Source: Balanoglossus misakiensis (lineage: Eukaryota > Hemichordata). From it: a stretch of DNA of 64,000 nt. Both the position numbers and the translations under genes were made by a program. This document shows positions 39,101 through 47,421 of the stretch, piece by piece; the first letter of the stretch is position 1; every line of letters starts with the position of its first letter. Under the pieces are notes generated by a model that made no database searches, was not told the origin of the DNA, and saw only the letters and a list, made by a program, of their open reading frames with translations. Location of the stretch: the NCBI GenBank assembly GCA_040954595.2, contig CM082577.2:14508001-14572000 (forward strand), in the 5' to 3' direction.

Positions 39101-39890
39101 AGCTGTCCTCATTTTTAGCTAAATACCGATGTGCACCATAAGCGGTGTACGTGAAATTTTCGGATTTTACTCTGTGTGTGTGTTTGCTGGGGTTAGCGTC
39201 TGTTGATTTGGAATGGTAAGATGTGGTTCCTGGAAAACTCCGCATACAAGAGAAACATACGGCCTTGCGCGTCAACACGCGACATATGGCATTTTTTTTT
39301 AAGTCGTACGCCACATACAAATTTTTTGTAGAGTCTTTTTGCAACAAGAAGCCACCTCCTAGGACCAACATGTAGACGAGCCTATTGAACGTGGATGGTG
39401 GCAGGCTGCACGTCGACTTTGACCTGACATCTTTGTATATTGTTAACAGACTTTTGTACAATCTAAGCAGTTCGACGCAACATGGCGTGTCGCCTATTTT
39501 ACTCTCACGAACGGAGCACAATGTCTCGACGAATGCGTCGGTAAATCCACGTGCTAGAAATCTATTTTGGTCCGCAGCATGGACTATGAAACCATCGTCA
39601 AACCCCGTTGAGATTATTCTATTTAACCTACACACGGGATTGGTGCTTGAAACCAGTTCGTCTTCTATCCTGTTAGTGGGTGTACACACCCTCTTGCCTA
39701 TCTGGAGGTGACTTTGCCCATCTTCATCGTCTGAATGTGAACATTCACTCTCATTGGGCCGTTTTCGAGAAATCTCCTCTGGACATTCCATTAAAGGTTC
39801 AAATGTTAATGCCCAAATACAAAACATAATTGCCCAAATACAAAACATTAGTATTAAGGTTTTATTATTATCAAATCTAGGTGACCACAT
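33150..39890 (-). CDS. giant coiled-coil protein (2246 aa)
   Basis: The longest gene. ATG 39890 gives an N-terminal hydrophobic segment made by a 21-bp tandem duplication; the ATG at 39791 (residue 34) is an alternative start without it. Residues about 35-500 form a globular domain with several Cys pairs (CFSC). Residues about 500-960 are acidic, Ser/Thr/Pro-rich and contain a 26-residue repeat at about 790-873 (SPKQSR, VDTPDTLH, in three copies). Residues about 965-2045 are a continuous coiled coil, with internal repeats near 1100-1230. The last 200 residues are globular again. Such a layout suggests a large tegument or scaffold-like protein. No family is recognised. It starts divergently from the OTU-like gene. 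Confidence 0.85.
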   Translation of the reverse strand: MWSPRFDNNKTLILMFCIWAIMFCIWALTFEPLMECPEEISRKRPNESECSHSDDEDGQSHLQIGKRVCTPTNRIEDELVSSTNPVCRLNRIISTGFDDGFIVHAADQNRFLARGFTDAFVETLCSVRESKIGDTPCCVELLRLYKSLLTIYKDVRSKSTCSLPPSTFNRLVYMLVLGGGFLLQKDSTKNLYVAYDLKKNAICRVLTRKAVCFSCMRSFPGTTSYHSKSTDANPSKHTHRVKSENFTYTAYGAHRYLAKNEDSFVVEGIEKVDLDRLENVCSVLLKYERGTMYHFFKYIEQDVKSQMPTFYIILSKHTLQLILSEIPNVWGVLSLYPYLWSHLCANCETILDLASDSHTNRNELLDLINGLFDDHQTKPHFLSTFPECLGTPDSINIPLFEQLRVAMHSAARALNSTFAQYKETSMDINFNQLFRSLARFIRIEKDVHNVLSGTLEQTALRELLADNATDDLPTLFGNNIQGTLKCGHTEGNLVAIVYGALCDTRFTEDRRYKTGRANAGILSDNDQRYVDFSNSQYENVLETDPSPRGFDDRVTDNTLDRYRDEYEYHPENIVNVEPAGEICQASLSELTEQYDDQSSDPIRVVDTDEQMTHTSDTASAISDVNQADSGGYSGLQELIHSEDVSELVQNVPTRVDGNGSDALSRKSTSSSNAQTPGDHPLEKIDNWEQFSSLVDTSTTDGVVFPPVSASTPLQITIPEETRTTLPLDSREDSKVTKHRDLSSLPTSSPASDSLVALPVPKPRTAPSTTAPFDDTITSLLQTVCPQDTSSGLDDLYSSPKQSRSSLVQRPVDTPDTLHPPRHASPKQSRPSLVEIPVDTPDTLHPPRHASPKQSRPSLVEIPVDTPDTLHTPKPQTMSPSLIHYTSNSNASVGEDPIFDIPLVSGTETDTLEDDLKSLTDYYEPIRLPRPRESGSRLSVNGELSEENCRTLRVSEGVNDGQTEQTSQTDAKQKIKSLLARIENLENDIEHLKADNEALITADKRNMQDMKGKLVCAENEAAKLVEEIGRIQAENKTLVLAKQRAVESAKQSLETVEAAKRELVVVENEKDTLSRDIERIQTEQNSLVEAKQREVDSMKQSLYAMEIAKQKLEIAENENGELTKRNVRTQEENRAKQRELDSMKQSLYAMEMAKQKLEIAENENGELTKRIVRTQEENRAKQRELESMRKSLDNIEAIKQKLQDDIERSNDESFNLIRNLERDIVDLNEDRRKLIETNGQLLERTREFERLVSEQNTSLSTRHDKHEETQQKLSDALKEIDALKDQLATATSKMNTIDSDLTDTSQHVKRVSSENAFTKELLHKEQAANEQLNHQIRRLETKLSALVSEKNQLQGDLNAQKVQHDTTRSNLKQDNERLQTELTDTRSVVDSLEHKLEIRENLLEERQSDIRKFETELEDVRLSLQHANETNSKQKEAEEKLQAQVTRLNIDCSKLRTEVFVSNKNAQAKIYQLSVENEQLQSNGRGKQSGSIDGETNRYMGEAKRLKAELHEKVMEYNQMRAEISKRTEQENAIREENDYLNKKIERFVHEKAVSEQNNQRQREKLQELNSQSLSDNKSLREFKEKESKTRREIDTLEMKVRQSVDTRNALKQQLDEANAEVDDLREEIETLKSDNQDMKAKAESTADITYKQIAQLRIERDMYQRDRDQLEDKVVVANEHVDALSKQHRQTETNNRQLRMDLESLRRQFDDTNSRFRNLRQENIQISRELGDKNTEITSTVKSNELQQKENAGLVSENEALRNKLLEQVELVARNNEDNIMQQREFEQKLNEIQLRLDDAIGDLNDWKRKANDLNDENSEFRTKLHSLETSFIQAEQRDSLNTRAFRDESRIGQGQDSDLSDSQSQAGSPEYYIARDRRMQEIASDKRLLENKVKVMEKSHTSQIAELRRHFENEIREQQKIIETRDKSLRELENAKGILGVRAIDSQASRIDPSGSQTSNIEQTVCLEVSSEHDLESLVNSLRKENKAIRQLSAERAAEIDRLKKAHDGCDKHEVTVRDLSRQLRESQDIVRYLQTQRDALKEAHRLRSKGVTIDAPCRDNYVDLAINGRPFVSFVSSAYRRLPSYTDSLFKNIMTDFFDPQPSFSVMLEEARQFMCYRDDNGHRDSELNKFSRVAAMCRGHATTKVATFYPVVIPHDPNTSTPTMFRLILLLGKTRNVKFVDRHDAMIPLCFVSTNEHLIDFTKGSAKYIVVTKSKRNLTTLVPYVKSMLSHNFDQNLNQITVK
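37285..37500. repeat. 78-bp tandem repeat within the coiled-coil gene
   Basis: Nearly three units encode a 26-residue Ser/Pro-rich segment. The period is a multiple of three, so the frame is preserved. Confidence 0.85.
39810..39852. repeat. 21-bp tandem duplication between divergent genes
   Basis: CCCAAATACAAAACATAATTG occurs twice in a row, just before the start of the OTU-like gene and the N-terminus of the 2246-residue gene. If the start at 39791 is used this lies in the shared promoter. Confidence 0.7.
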
Positions 39891-39891
39891 T

Positions 39892-41163
39892 ATGTGGACG
39901 AGGAGGCGGGCGAAATGGCGAGAGTTGATGGAAGAGAAATATCGAGTAAGGTGCGCGCGTCTGACTAGCCGAATCGGTATTACCTCCAGAACTGCTACGC
40001 ACTATAACTTTCCCGCGGTAACTCGTCGCACTTCGAGATTAACACCCGTTCAAGATGCATATGTACAGACCAGGGATGTAGAAGTGACGCCGGCCTTACC
40101 TCCCCTGGGAACAGATGTTGGCGTATCAGCAGGGCACACCATTACGGACGGTTTGATACGAGACTCCACCCCACAAACCCATACACAATCGGACAGGCGA
40201 TTACAACAAGCATCACCTGTTTCTACCACTAGGGTGCAAGACAGGTGTTCGCACTTGACCAGTACACCAACTTCAGAAACTAATTCGATTACGATACCGG
40301 AGAGAAATGATGGGATACATGTCGTTTATTCACAATTTGCCAATGCACAGGTACCCGACCAGGCCGAGAGAATTAACAAAACTGCGCTTGGTGTTATGGA
40401 TAGTACAATACACACCCCAAATCAACAATCAGTCAGAACATGGACGAGGCGTCCGCCAACAAACCAGACAGATCGTTCCATTGCATCGTCAACGTCACCA
40501 GTAGACAATCATACAATAAATGAAGGGAGTCTCCCGCGGACGCCACCCAGACATAAGAATTCGGGTAAATCAAAACAAAAGACCAAAATCGGAATTGTTG
40601 GTAAAAAAAGAAATAATAAGAAAATAATATATGATAATCACGGCAACCAATATTTGCTATTGCAAGTCAGTGGGGTTGCCGACGCCTGTTTTTATCGATG
40701 CTGCGTTATTGCATCTGATACAACACTCCTACAAAAGTACCTATCCGGTCATATCCAACCTCATCATTTAGAAGATACGGTGGAGACTGGTGTGCCGAAC
40801 CTAAGAATAAAAATGGCCAATCACATGGACGGTTGGCCCAGCGATCGAATTTTGCCAGAATTCGGAGTCGACATTTTGCGAGAGGGCGGGTTTCGTTCAC
40901 TCGCTGACAGGTCCGAAAGTCTCAGAGGGACGTATCCACACTGCGCTTCTACCATCGAGATCATGTGCGCCAGTGAAGTGTTAAATAGACCTATTCGGTT
41001 GTTCCAGAAGTCACTTAACGATGAAGATGCTGTGGTTGAATGTCTGAATACCAGCAGCCGCCTTCCTATTGAGAGTGGTTGTGCCACTCCAATAAATATC
41101 CTGTACCGTTACTTTGGACCTGATGATCCAGGCAATCATTTCGACTTACTAATCAAGCAATAA
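39892..41163 (+). CDS. OTU-like cysteine protease (candidate deubiquitinase)
   Basis: The frame is open from 39754, but the ATG at 39892 avoids overlap with the opposite gene and gives 423 residues. The first 240 residues are Ser/Thr/Arg-rich and probably disordered, with a basic patch (KKRNNKKI). The C-terminal 180 residues resemble an OTU domain: VADACFYRC around the catalytic Cys, a STIEIMCASEVLNRPI helix-strand unit, and a final HFDLLI with the catalytic His. OTU enzymes cleave ubiquitin chains and in viruses blunt innate signalling. The Asp-x-Cys spacing is one residue shorter than usual, so activity is not certain. Confidence 0.6.
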   Translation: MWTRRRAKWRELMEEKYRVRCARLTSRIGITSRTATHYNFPAVTRRTSRLTPVQDAYVQTRDVEVTPALPPLGTDVGVSAGHTITDGLIRDSTPQTHTQSDRRLQQASPVSTTRVQDRCSHLTSTPTSETNSITIPERNDGIHVVYSQFANAQVPDQAERINKTALGVMDSTIHTPNQQSVRTWTRRPPTNQTDRSIASSTSPVDNHTINEGSLPRTPPRHKNSGKSKQKTKIGIVGKKRNNKKIIYDNHGNQYLLLQVSGVADACFYRCCVIASDTTLLQKYLSGHIQPHHLEDTVETGVPNLRIKMANHMDGWPSDRILPEFGVDILREGGFRSLADRSESLRGTYPHCASTIEIMCASEVLNRPIRLFQKSLNDEDAVVECLNTSSRLPIESGCATPINILYRYFGPDDPGNHFDLLIKQ

Positions 41164-41487
41164 ACCACTTAATACAGTGTTGTAATTTTATTATATTTTC
41201 ATGAGGTATTGATGTATATGGGATTTTATAATTTAATGCACAAGCAGATCCAATAAAGAATTACAGCATAGTTCTAACGCTTGTTGTGTATATTGGATTT
41301 ATACACCTCACCGACTTCATCATATCAACACAACTGTGTTGTAATAAGAACTACACACATATTATAAATCATGACACATATAACTCCATTTTATGTGCGT
41401 GTGTATGTCCAACGCAGCGAGCCATCGTTTTGAGAAGTACACTTTATTTGTAAACTCAATTCATTGAAACCACAGACATTCCAATAA
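41164..41487. other. intergenic region between convergent genes
   Basis: Holds polyadenylation signals for both strands, including AATAAA at about 41254 (plus) and 41443 (minus). No gene seen. Confidence 0.55.
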
Positions 41488-42032
41488 CTACAGTGCTGAA
41501 GTACAATATGCCCAAAAACTATTGAACATGCCTGAGATGTCACTATTGAAGCATGCCTGGGTATGATATGAGACATCATTGAGCTCTTGGACCAAACTCT
41601 CCATCATCTCACTCAGGTCCGCGGAAACATACTCCAAATGTTGACGTATGTCCATTTCCGAGCTATGATAATCACTGCGCACGGGTACGCAATAATTGCG
41701 CCTGAGACCATCTAATAACGCAATAACTGCGAAACACATCTTTTCACGGTGTGTGCTCTGGATCGCGTGCTTCCTGTGATGATCATTGACAACTCTGTAC
41801 ATTTCGATTAAGAGTGGGCGGAACAGGGACTTGTACACCTCTTCCATCTCTCCAGTATCCATATACATGGCACAATAATCATCTATTTGTTCTAAAACAC
41901 CTTGGTTGATAGCACTCTGTTGAATTGCGTCTAGTTGCTCTAAGTCTGGAAGGTTGCAATCTCGCAAAAGTCTGTCCCATGGTACAAAACTTGACGTACA
42001 ACCATTGACATCCACGCGCCATATGTCGCCAA
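41488..42032 (-). CDS. spliced hypothetical protein, exon 2
   Basis: The ORF would need a GTG start (42015), but a good acceptor (CTTGCTCTCGTTGCAG, ending at 42033) puts the exon start at 42032, with two bases completing the codon left by exon 1. The intron is 103 nt (42135-42033). The C-terminal exon encodes a helical protein with no recognised family. The full product would be 246 residues. Confidence 0.7.
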
Positions 42033-42135
42033 CTGCAACGAGAGCAAGCGATATACAGTGAAACCGACCACAGGTGACAAAATATCACGAACGAGATGAG
42101 TTTGTGTCAGCGAGAACATGCATTCAACTACTTAC

Positions 42136-42331
42136 GAAATTGGTAGATTTTTCCATCTGATGCACAGATGCGCGACTTTTCTAGTAAATCGTCCAGTGAT
42201 ATACATTCAGCTGTATATACTGTCTTCACACGCATATGTAGCTCCCCTATTCGGGCAAGGGCATCAGTCGTTGTGATGTTATCGCTCTGAGTGTACCCGT
42301 ATTCGCAGACGCCATTCGAGTCGAAGTCCAT
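42136..42331 (-). CDS. spliced hypothetical protein, exon 1
   Basis: ATG at 42331 begins 65 codons plus one base. The exon ends at 42136 before a perfect GTAAGT donor (42135-42130); without splicing, the frame stops two codons later. The phase agrees with exon 2 (41488-42032). A TATAAATA lies about 115 bp upstream (about 42449-42457, minus). Function unknown. Confidence 0.7.
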
Positions 42332-42667
42332 CAGCGTTTCATCTCCATTAGTTTGCCAACTGAAAGCGAGCTTGTATCTCCTTGCTATTCAGTGTCTGTC
42401 CTGGTGAATACTGCGATGACCACTTGCATTAGTCGTACTGACATAATCTATTTATAAGAACCACATCGCATGCATATAAAACATATCACATAGCGCCAAA
42501 TACTATGCTGTCAGTGTTAGTCGAGTGGACCTCGGATTTAATTGACGTGTCATCTGTGATATCACTATTTCGGGGAGTGAACATTAATTGTGTCACCGTC
42601 TTGTAATCTTGGATGTCACCGTTTCACTTGGTGTATAATTACCTTGTGTCAGTTTATTGTAAATAAG

Positions 42668-44017
42668 ATGAACTGTCGTAATTCAGGAATCGATGTCCAA
42701 GGGCTGATAACTACAGCACCGGCGTTAGTATCCACAATGCTTGACAAACGTATCTCTTTGGAGTACACTACCAGCAATGGCTCAAGTAACGTTATTATTG
42801 TCGATGAAGCCAGACTGGAAAAAATGTCACCCCCTTTGTTCGCTCAAACTTCATGGCCCCACGGACACTCGTGTAAAAAGGCCAAAGTCACCACTGCAAT
42901 TGCCCCAGATGGAGAGAGAGTACGATCGCTTATGTTGGCACCTAGTACTTACATAAGCCAAGATTATGTCGATCACTTTGGACATTTAATGGACTTCATC
43001 TCTGAATCAAAGGTTGGCCTGCGCTTATCCGACATACATTGGGGTTGCATTCAACTCGCTGACTTTCTGCAGGTCACGTATTATTTAGAACATGTCCTAA
43101 AAACTATGGATCGCTTGTTGTTTGTATCACCGGGCGAAAAAACAAATTCATTTTATGGAGCCCTTGGAGACATATTAGTGGCTATCGAAAGATTATCACT
43201 GAATGATATTCCCTATTTTGTCGAACTGCGAGATTCGGTGGGTGATGAGCTGTTTGCCGGATGTCGTTGGCGACGCATGTGCTCGTGCAATAGCCTGTTG
43301 GAGAACACGGGGTTCAACGGGCTCCCCTTTCAGCTTCACGTACACACTCCCTTTAATGAAGAAACATTTTGGCGTCGCCTTGAAAACTGTAGAGCTATAC
43401 GGGCAATTGACCATCAGTCTTCAGACTCTCTTGACACGAGGTTGACGCCTGCGTTGCGTTTTCTCTCGTCGCACAACGACCGTAGATTGGCATTTGACAT
43501 GCTCGTCCACTTTGTCTTAGCTAAACAGGCCTCCATGGACGATTATGCGACACTATGTGAAATCATGTGTAATTTGTGCGCAAAGGAGAGGCGAAAGGAT
43601 GTCGCATTACGCAGACTTCGTATCATCGAGCGCATGTTTAACTACAAATTTCGATTTTACCAGAAAGAGACAGCAGCCGTGGTCGACGTTATTTCTACTA
43701 TGCTCACTGAAGTGTCACGTGCATACGACGCACGAACGGGCGATACTCAAACAAAGTGCCACAACTGCGCTACCTCTTTCGATAAGGCTGTCGTCACCCC
43801 TTCCAAGTGTAAAGTCTGTGACACAATGACATGCGAACTATGTAAAGACCGATGTATGTTGTGTAAGCAAGAAACTTGTCTCCCTTGTGGCAAGTTTGTT
43901 GCCTTCAAGACGGAGAGAGGGGATGCATTCTATTCCGAGTATAACGTGTCACCCGCATTCCGTAGTAGTTATCCAGCGTTCTGCATTGACTGCGCCTTGA
44001 ACAAATATGAACAATGA
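42668..44017 (+). CDS. BTB-like protein with C-terminal Cys-rich domain, paralogue B
   Basis: The frame is open from a GTG at 42590; the first ATG is 42668, giving 449 residues. The plan matches the gene at 27721: a BTB-like N-terminal half (ending in IQLADFLQVTYYLEHVLK), a middle helical region with a Cys/His segment, and a C-terminal CxxC-rich module (CHNC, CKVC, CELC, CMLC, CLPC, CIDC). Such modules resemble multi-zinc protein-binding folds. The two genes are clear paralogues, 15 kb apart, suggesting gene-family expansion. Role unknown. Confidence 0.65.
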   Translation: MNCRNSGIDVQGLITTAPALVSTMLDKRISLEYTTSNGSSNVIIVDEARLEKMSPPLFAQTSWPHGHSCKKAKVTTAIAPDGERVRSLMLAPSTYISQDYVDHFGHLMDFISESKVGLRLSDIHWGCIQLADFLQVTYYLEHVLKTMDRLLFVSPGEKTNSFYGALGDILVAIERLSLNDIPYFVELRDSVGDELFAGCRWRRMCSCNSLLENTGFNGLPFQLHVHTPFNEETFWRRLENCRAIRAIDHQSSDSLDTRLTPALRFLSSHNDRRLAFDMLVHFVLAKQASMDDYATLCEIMCNLCAKERRKDVALRRLRIIERMFNYKFRFYQKETAAVVDVISTMLTEVSRAYDARTGDTQTKCHNCATSFDKAVVTPSKCKVCDTMTCELCKDRCMLCKQETCLPCGKFVAFKTERGDAFYSEYNVSPAFRSSYPAFCIDCALNKYEQ

Positions 44018-44109
44018 AAAGATGACACATGTATCGAGGGTAAACCCACAGACTGGAATGTCTCACCTGCGTCCCATACGCATTTTTGTCGTATGTTTTG
44101 TAAGAAGAC

Positions 44110-44600
44110 AGACAGTGTATATTTTGTACTTGACGTTTATTTATCACCTTTTGTTACATTAAAAAATAACATAATTGTATCGGCAGTATTAACGTCGTCT
44201 TGTTTTTTATTGTATGCGGGGGGGGTGGTACAACCAAACCACACAGTTTAAAATCCATATCAATTGTAAGACAACCAGTGTAAATTTTGTACGCTACATT
44301 CATTGATCAATATTTGTTGAACAACAAAAAATAACATAATTGTATTGTCTGTCTTATAGTCGCTTTGTTTTCTATTGTATGTGAAGGGGGGGGGGGTACA
44401 ACCAGACCACACAGTTTAAAATCCATATCAAGTGTAAGACAACCAGTGTAAATTTTGTACGCTACATTCATTGATCAATATTTGTTGCATTAAAAAAAGA
44501 TAACATAATTGTATTGGCTGTCTTAACGTCGTTTTTTTCTGTATTTTACGCGAAGGGGGGGGGGGAGGCACAGCCAAACTCTATAGTTAAAACTCAATAT
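44110..44600. repeat. 165-169-bp tandem repeats with G-runs, derived from the R2 3' end
   Basis: Units can be aligned on TAACATAATTGTAT at 44167, 44332 and 44501. Each contains a G-run (8, 11 and 11 G) and a CAGTTTAAAATCCATATCA segment. That segment resembles the last codons and stop of the ribonucleotide reductase gene (about 44580-44605), so the array is a multiplied 3' end. Confidence 0.85.
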
Positions 44601-45606
44601 CAGTAGTAAACTTATGATCTTCTTTGTTTCCAGAGCCAAACTTTCGATATTCGCTGACTCTTCTTTCGAAAAAGTTTGTTTTTCCATCAAGAGCGATGTT
44701 TTCCATAAAGGGAAAGGGATTGTCTACTTTATACAGTTTATCCACGCCCAATTCTCCAAGTAATCTGTCCGCCACAAATTCCACGTATTGTTTCATTTTG
44801 TTGGCATTCATCCCGAGCAAGGGTTCTGGAAGGCTTTCGTCGACAAATACCTTCTCGATCTCAGTACCTTCTTTTACAATGTCAATAACTGTGTCCTCGG
44901 GGGGTTTGTCTCGAAGAGGTAATTTATGGTACATGAGACAAGCAAAATCGCAATGTAATCCCTCGTCACGACTGATTAACTCATTAGAATGACACAGACC
45001 GGGTAGAAACCCCTTTTGCTTTAACCAAAATATACCGGCGAAAGCCGAAGAAAATAGAACCCCTTCGACCACGGCAAACGCCACCAGTCTAGTAGCGAAA
45101 GTAGACGCCTCGTCTTCAATCCACTTTGAGATCCATTTTGCCTTTAGATTAATACTCGGTACGGTTAATACAGCATTAAAGAGTCTTTGTTGCTCTTGGC
45201 TGTTCTCGGCGTAAGTCTCTATTAAGAGTTTGTACATCTCCGAATGAATGTTTTCCATTGCTGTTTGAAAGTCGTAGAAATATTGGGCTTCCAATATGGT
45301 CACTTCACGAGAGAATCTATTGACTAAATTCTCGGAGACTATCATATCGCTACTCGCAAAAAAGGCTAAGATCATTTTCACGTACATTTGCTGTGTCTCT
45401 GTCATGAGTTTCCACGTCATCAAATCTTTACTAGTATCTACTTCACCTGGGACCCAGTAGGAAGACTTAGCCTTCTCATACATGTCCCACAGGTCATGGT
45501 GTTCAATATCTCTGACACAAAACCGACGGAGGTCTATGGTTTTATTCGTTCCCTTAGATACAGCTATTTTTGACTGTACCTCACGGAGGATATTTGTCGC
45601 GTCCAT
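44587..45606 (-). CDS. ribonucleotide reductase small subunit (R2)
   Basis: The 339-residue protein has the R2 signature: WVPGEVDTSKD, FFASSDMIVSENL, EAQYFYDFQTAMENIHSE (iron ligands E..E..H and the likely radical tyrosine) and RDEGLHCDFACL (second E..H set). It forms the di-iron/tyrosyl cofactor that, with the large subunit, reduces ribonucleotides to deoxyribonucleotides. The C-terminal tail (TTDIEF) is the part that docks on the large subunit, which is not in this window. Length is normal for a viral R2. A TATAAATA box is about 50 bp before the ATG (about 45655-45663, minus). Confidence 0.97.
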   Translation of the reverse strand: MDATNILREVQSKIAVSKGTNKTIDLRRFCVRDIEHHDLWDMYEKAKSSYWVPGEVDTSKDLMTWKLMTETQQMYVKMILAFFASSDMIVSENLVNRFSREVTILEAQYFYDFQTAMENIHSEMYKLLIETYAENSQEQQRLFNAVLTVPSINLKAKWISKWIEDEASTFATRLVAFAVVEGVLFSSAFAGIFWLKQKGFLPGLCHSNELISRDEGLHCDFACLMYHKLPLRDKPPEDTVIDIVKEGTEIEKVFVDESLPEPLLGMNANKMKQYVEFVADRLLGELGVDKLYKVDNPFPFMENIALDGKTNFFERRVSEYRKFGSGNKEDHKFTTDIEF

Positions 45607-45839
45607 GTAATCGGTTCACAAAAAGACATATGATAAACTGGCCGTTATCTTCAATTATTTATACGTTCATGAAAACAGAATCACAACAAACATAATTCAC
45701 ATGTGTTGCGTATGTATAGTAATGTCGTAAATGAAGTGACCGTTTGATATTTTCTTCAGGGACGCGGTTGAGAACCAATGTACATGGTTTGTGCCCAGAC
45801 GCAATTGGTTAGTACACCACCCTTTTATTCAATCACTTA

Positions 45840-46645
45840 GGCTGCATTCACAAACACCTCTGGAGGGGGGGGGCGGGAGAATTCAATTTTTTTTACCGCT
45901 AATTTTCACATGCCCCCCTTCCGAACTGCCAATATTTTCAAACCCCCCCCCCCTTCCGAACTGCCAAAGTTTTGAAATCCCCCCATTGTCTTTCACAGAG
46001 CAAAACACATCACCTATCTATCTTGTAAAAAGAAAAACAGCGCTCCCATGAAAAGAATTTGAAACTGATGTTTCCCCTCATCAGTGGGTATTAAAACTGA
46101 ACATTGTTTTTATTTGTTAAGTACATATATTTGTATTCTGTGTTGGGAGAATTTGTAAACCGAGAATTGAAGGGGGTGGGTTTGGGAGGGGGTGTCCCCC
46201 TCCCACGTAAGAAAATTTTCTAAAATACAGAGCTCAAAGCTGCATTTTAAGGAACCCGGCAAAAGCAAATTAACTCAACTACCGGTTTGTTGGGGAGGAC
46301 AAATTTAACCGTCGCCGAGCAAAGTTATCATGGGGTGGGGGCAAGTCCCCTGACCTGGGTCACTAGATAAACCAGTCAATGATTGAAAGGTGTTGATGAA
46401 TTGAGGGGGTGGGTGTGGCAGGAGGTTTCCCCCTCCCACATTAGAAAATTTTGTAAAATAAAGGGCGCGAAACTGCATTTTTGTGGACTCAAAATAAATA
46501 TTTAGTCGTCAAAGTTTTCAAGTCCCCCCCCCCTTTCAGTCCCTAAATTATTTCAAACCCCCCCCCTCACATACCCTCAATTTTTTCAAACCCCCCCCCC
46601 CTTAATTCTCCTGCCCCCCCTCCAGAGGTGTTTGTGAATGCAGTC
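45840..46645. mobile_element. MITE-like element, PIF/Harbinger type
   Basis: The 806-bp element starts GGCTGCATTCACAAACACC and ends with the inverted form of GACTGCATTCACAAACACC. The inverted repeats extend for about 32-45 bp into G-rich sequence with few mismatches. A TTA target duplication flanks it (45837-45839 and 46646-46648); a three-base TWA duplication is the hallmark of PIF/Harbinger transposons. The inside is rich in poly-C/poly-G, has two copies of a GGGTGGG..GGGGGT..CCCCCTCCCAC block, and holds no transposase. It was probably acquired from a host genome. Confidence 0.8.
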
Positions 46646-46872
46646 TTAGAAGGGGTTCATTACATCAATTTGTGACAAAGAAGAGAAGATACACAGTTCA
46701 CATCGTGCGTTTCATGATGTTTATTACTTTCCGTACTCGGACCTTGTAGAACCAGCAACCGGATACGACACCACCGTCGGCTTGTGGGAGTTCTACCAAT
46801 TATAATATATAAGTATAAGAACAACAGATAAACGCCTTATCGATATTGAGGCTTTTACATCCGCGGAAGACG

Positions 46873-47415
46873 ATGTCTGCGTGCAAACAGCTAACGGGCA
46901 ACATACACGATCGACGTCCGGAACTATCCAGTCTGTTGCTGCAAGTATTGAAAGGTGCTGACAGGGATCATTTGAGTGACATGAATAGCGGTAAACATGT
47001 AAAGCTCTATCGCAGACTGGTCTCCATACAACCGAACCATCACGAGGTGTCTCACGGTGTATATGTCCTACTCAGTTTAGCATTGAGGCGTGACATGCAC
47101 CATGAACTAGAATTGATAAGTTACATATGCTCGGAATGGTTACGGTTGTATAAGGTAAAGGTATCAGCCAACACCCTTCACAACATGTACCATCGTGTTA
47201 TTGAAACCGTTGCCAAGAGTAATTTGGCGGATGCGACGTTGTGTACCAGTGTAAGACCCACAGAATCGTGCGACGGTGAAGCTGTGGCATATTTTATACT
47301 TCGGTCATTGTACGCACTTGTGGAAGTACCAGCAGGTATGATGCTTGACTCGCTCAAAACTGGTAAGGAGCAACTGTGGCATCGCAAGGCGTGTACGATA
47401 TGTAGTCAATTGTAG
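46873..47415 (+). CDS. hypothetical protein ending at an in-frame amber codon (180 aa)
   Basis: The frame opens at TTG 46846, but the ATG is 46873. It ends with TAG at 47413-47415, after which the same frame continues open to 48846. So the next gene may be a readthrough or fusion partner, or this may be a nonsense-mutated single gene. The protein is helical, with paired Cys at its end (CTIC) and no recognised domain. Confidence 0.6.
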   Translation: MSACKQLTGNIHDRRPELSSLLLQVLKGADRDHLSDMNSGKHVKLYRRLVSIQPNHHEVSHGVYVLLSLALRRDMHHELELISYICSEWLRLYKVKVSANTLHNMYHRVIETVAKSNLADATLCTSVRPTESCDGEAVAYFILRSLYALVEVPAGMMLDSLKTGKEQLWHRKACTICSQL

Positions 47416-47421
47416 GTCTTT

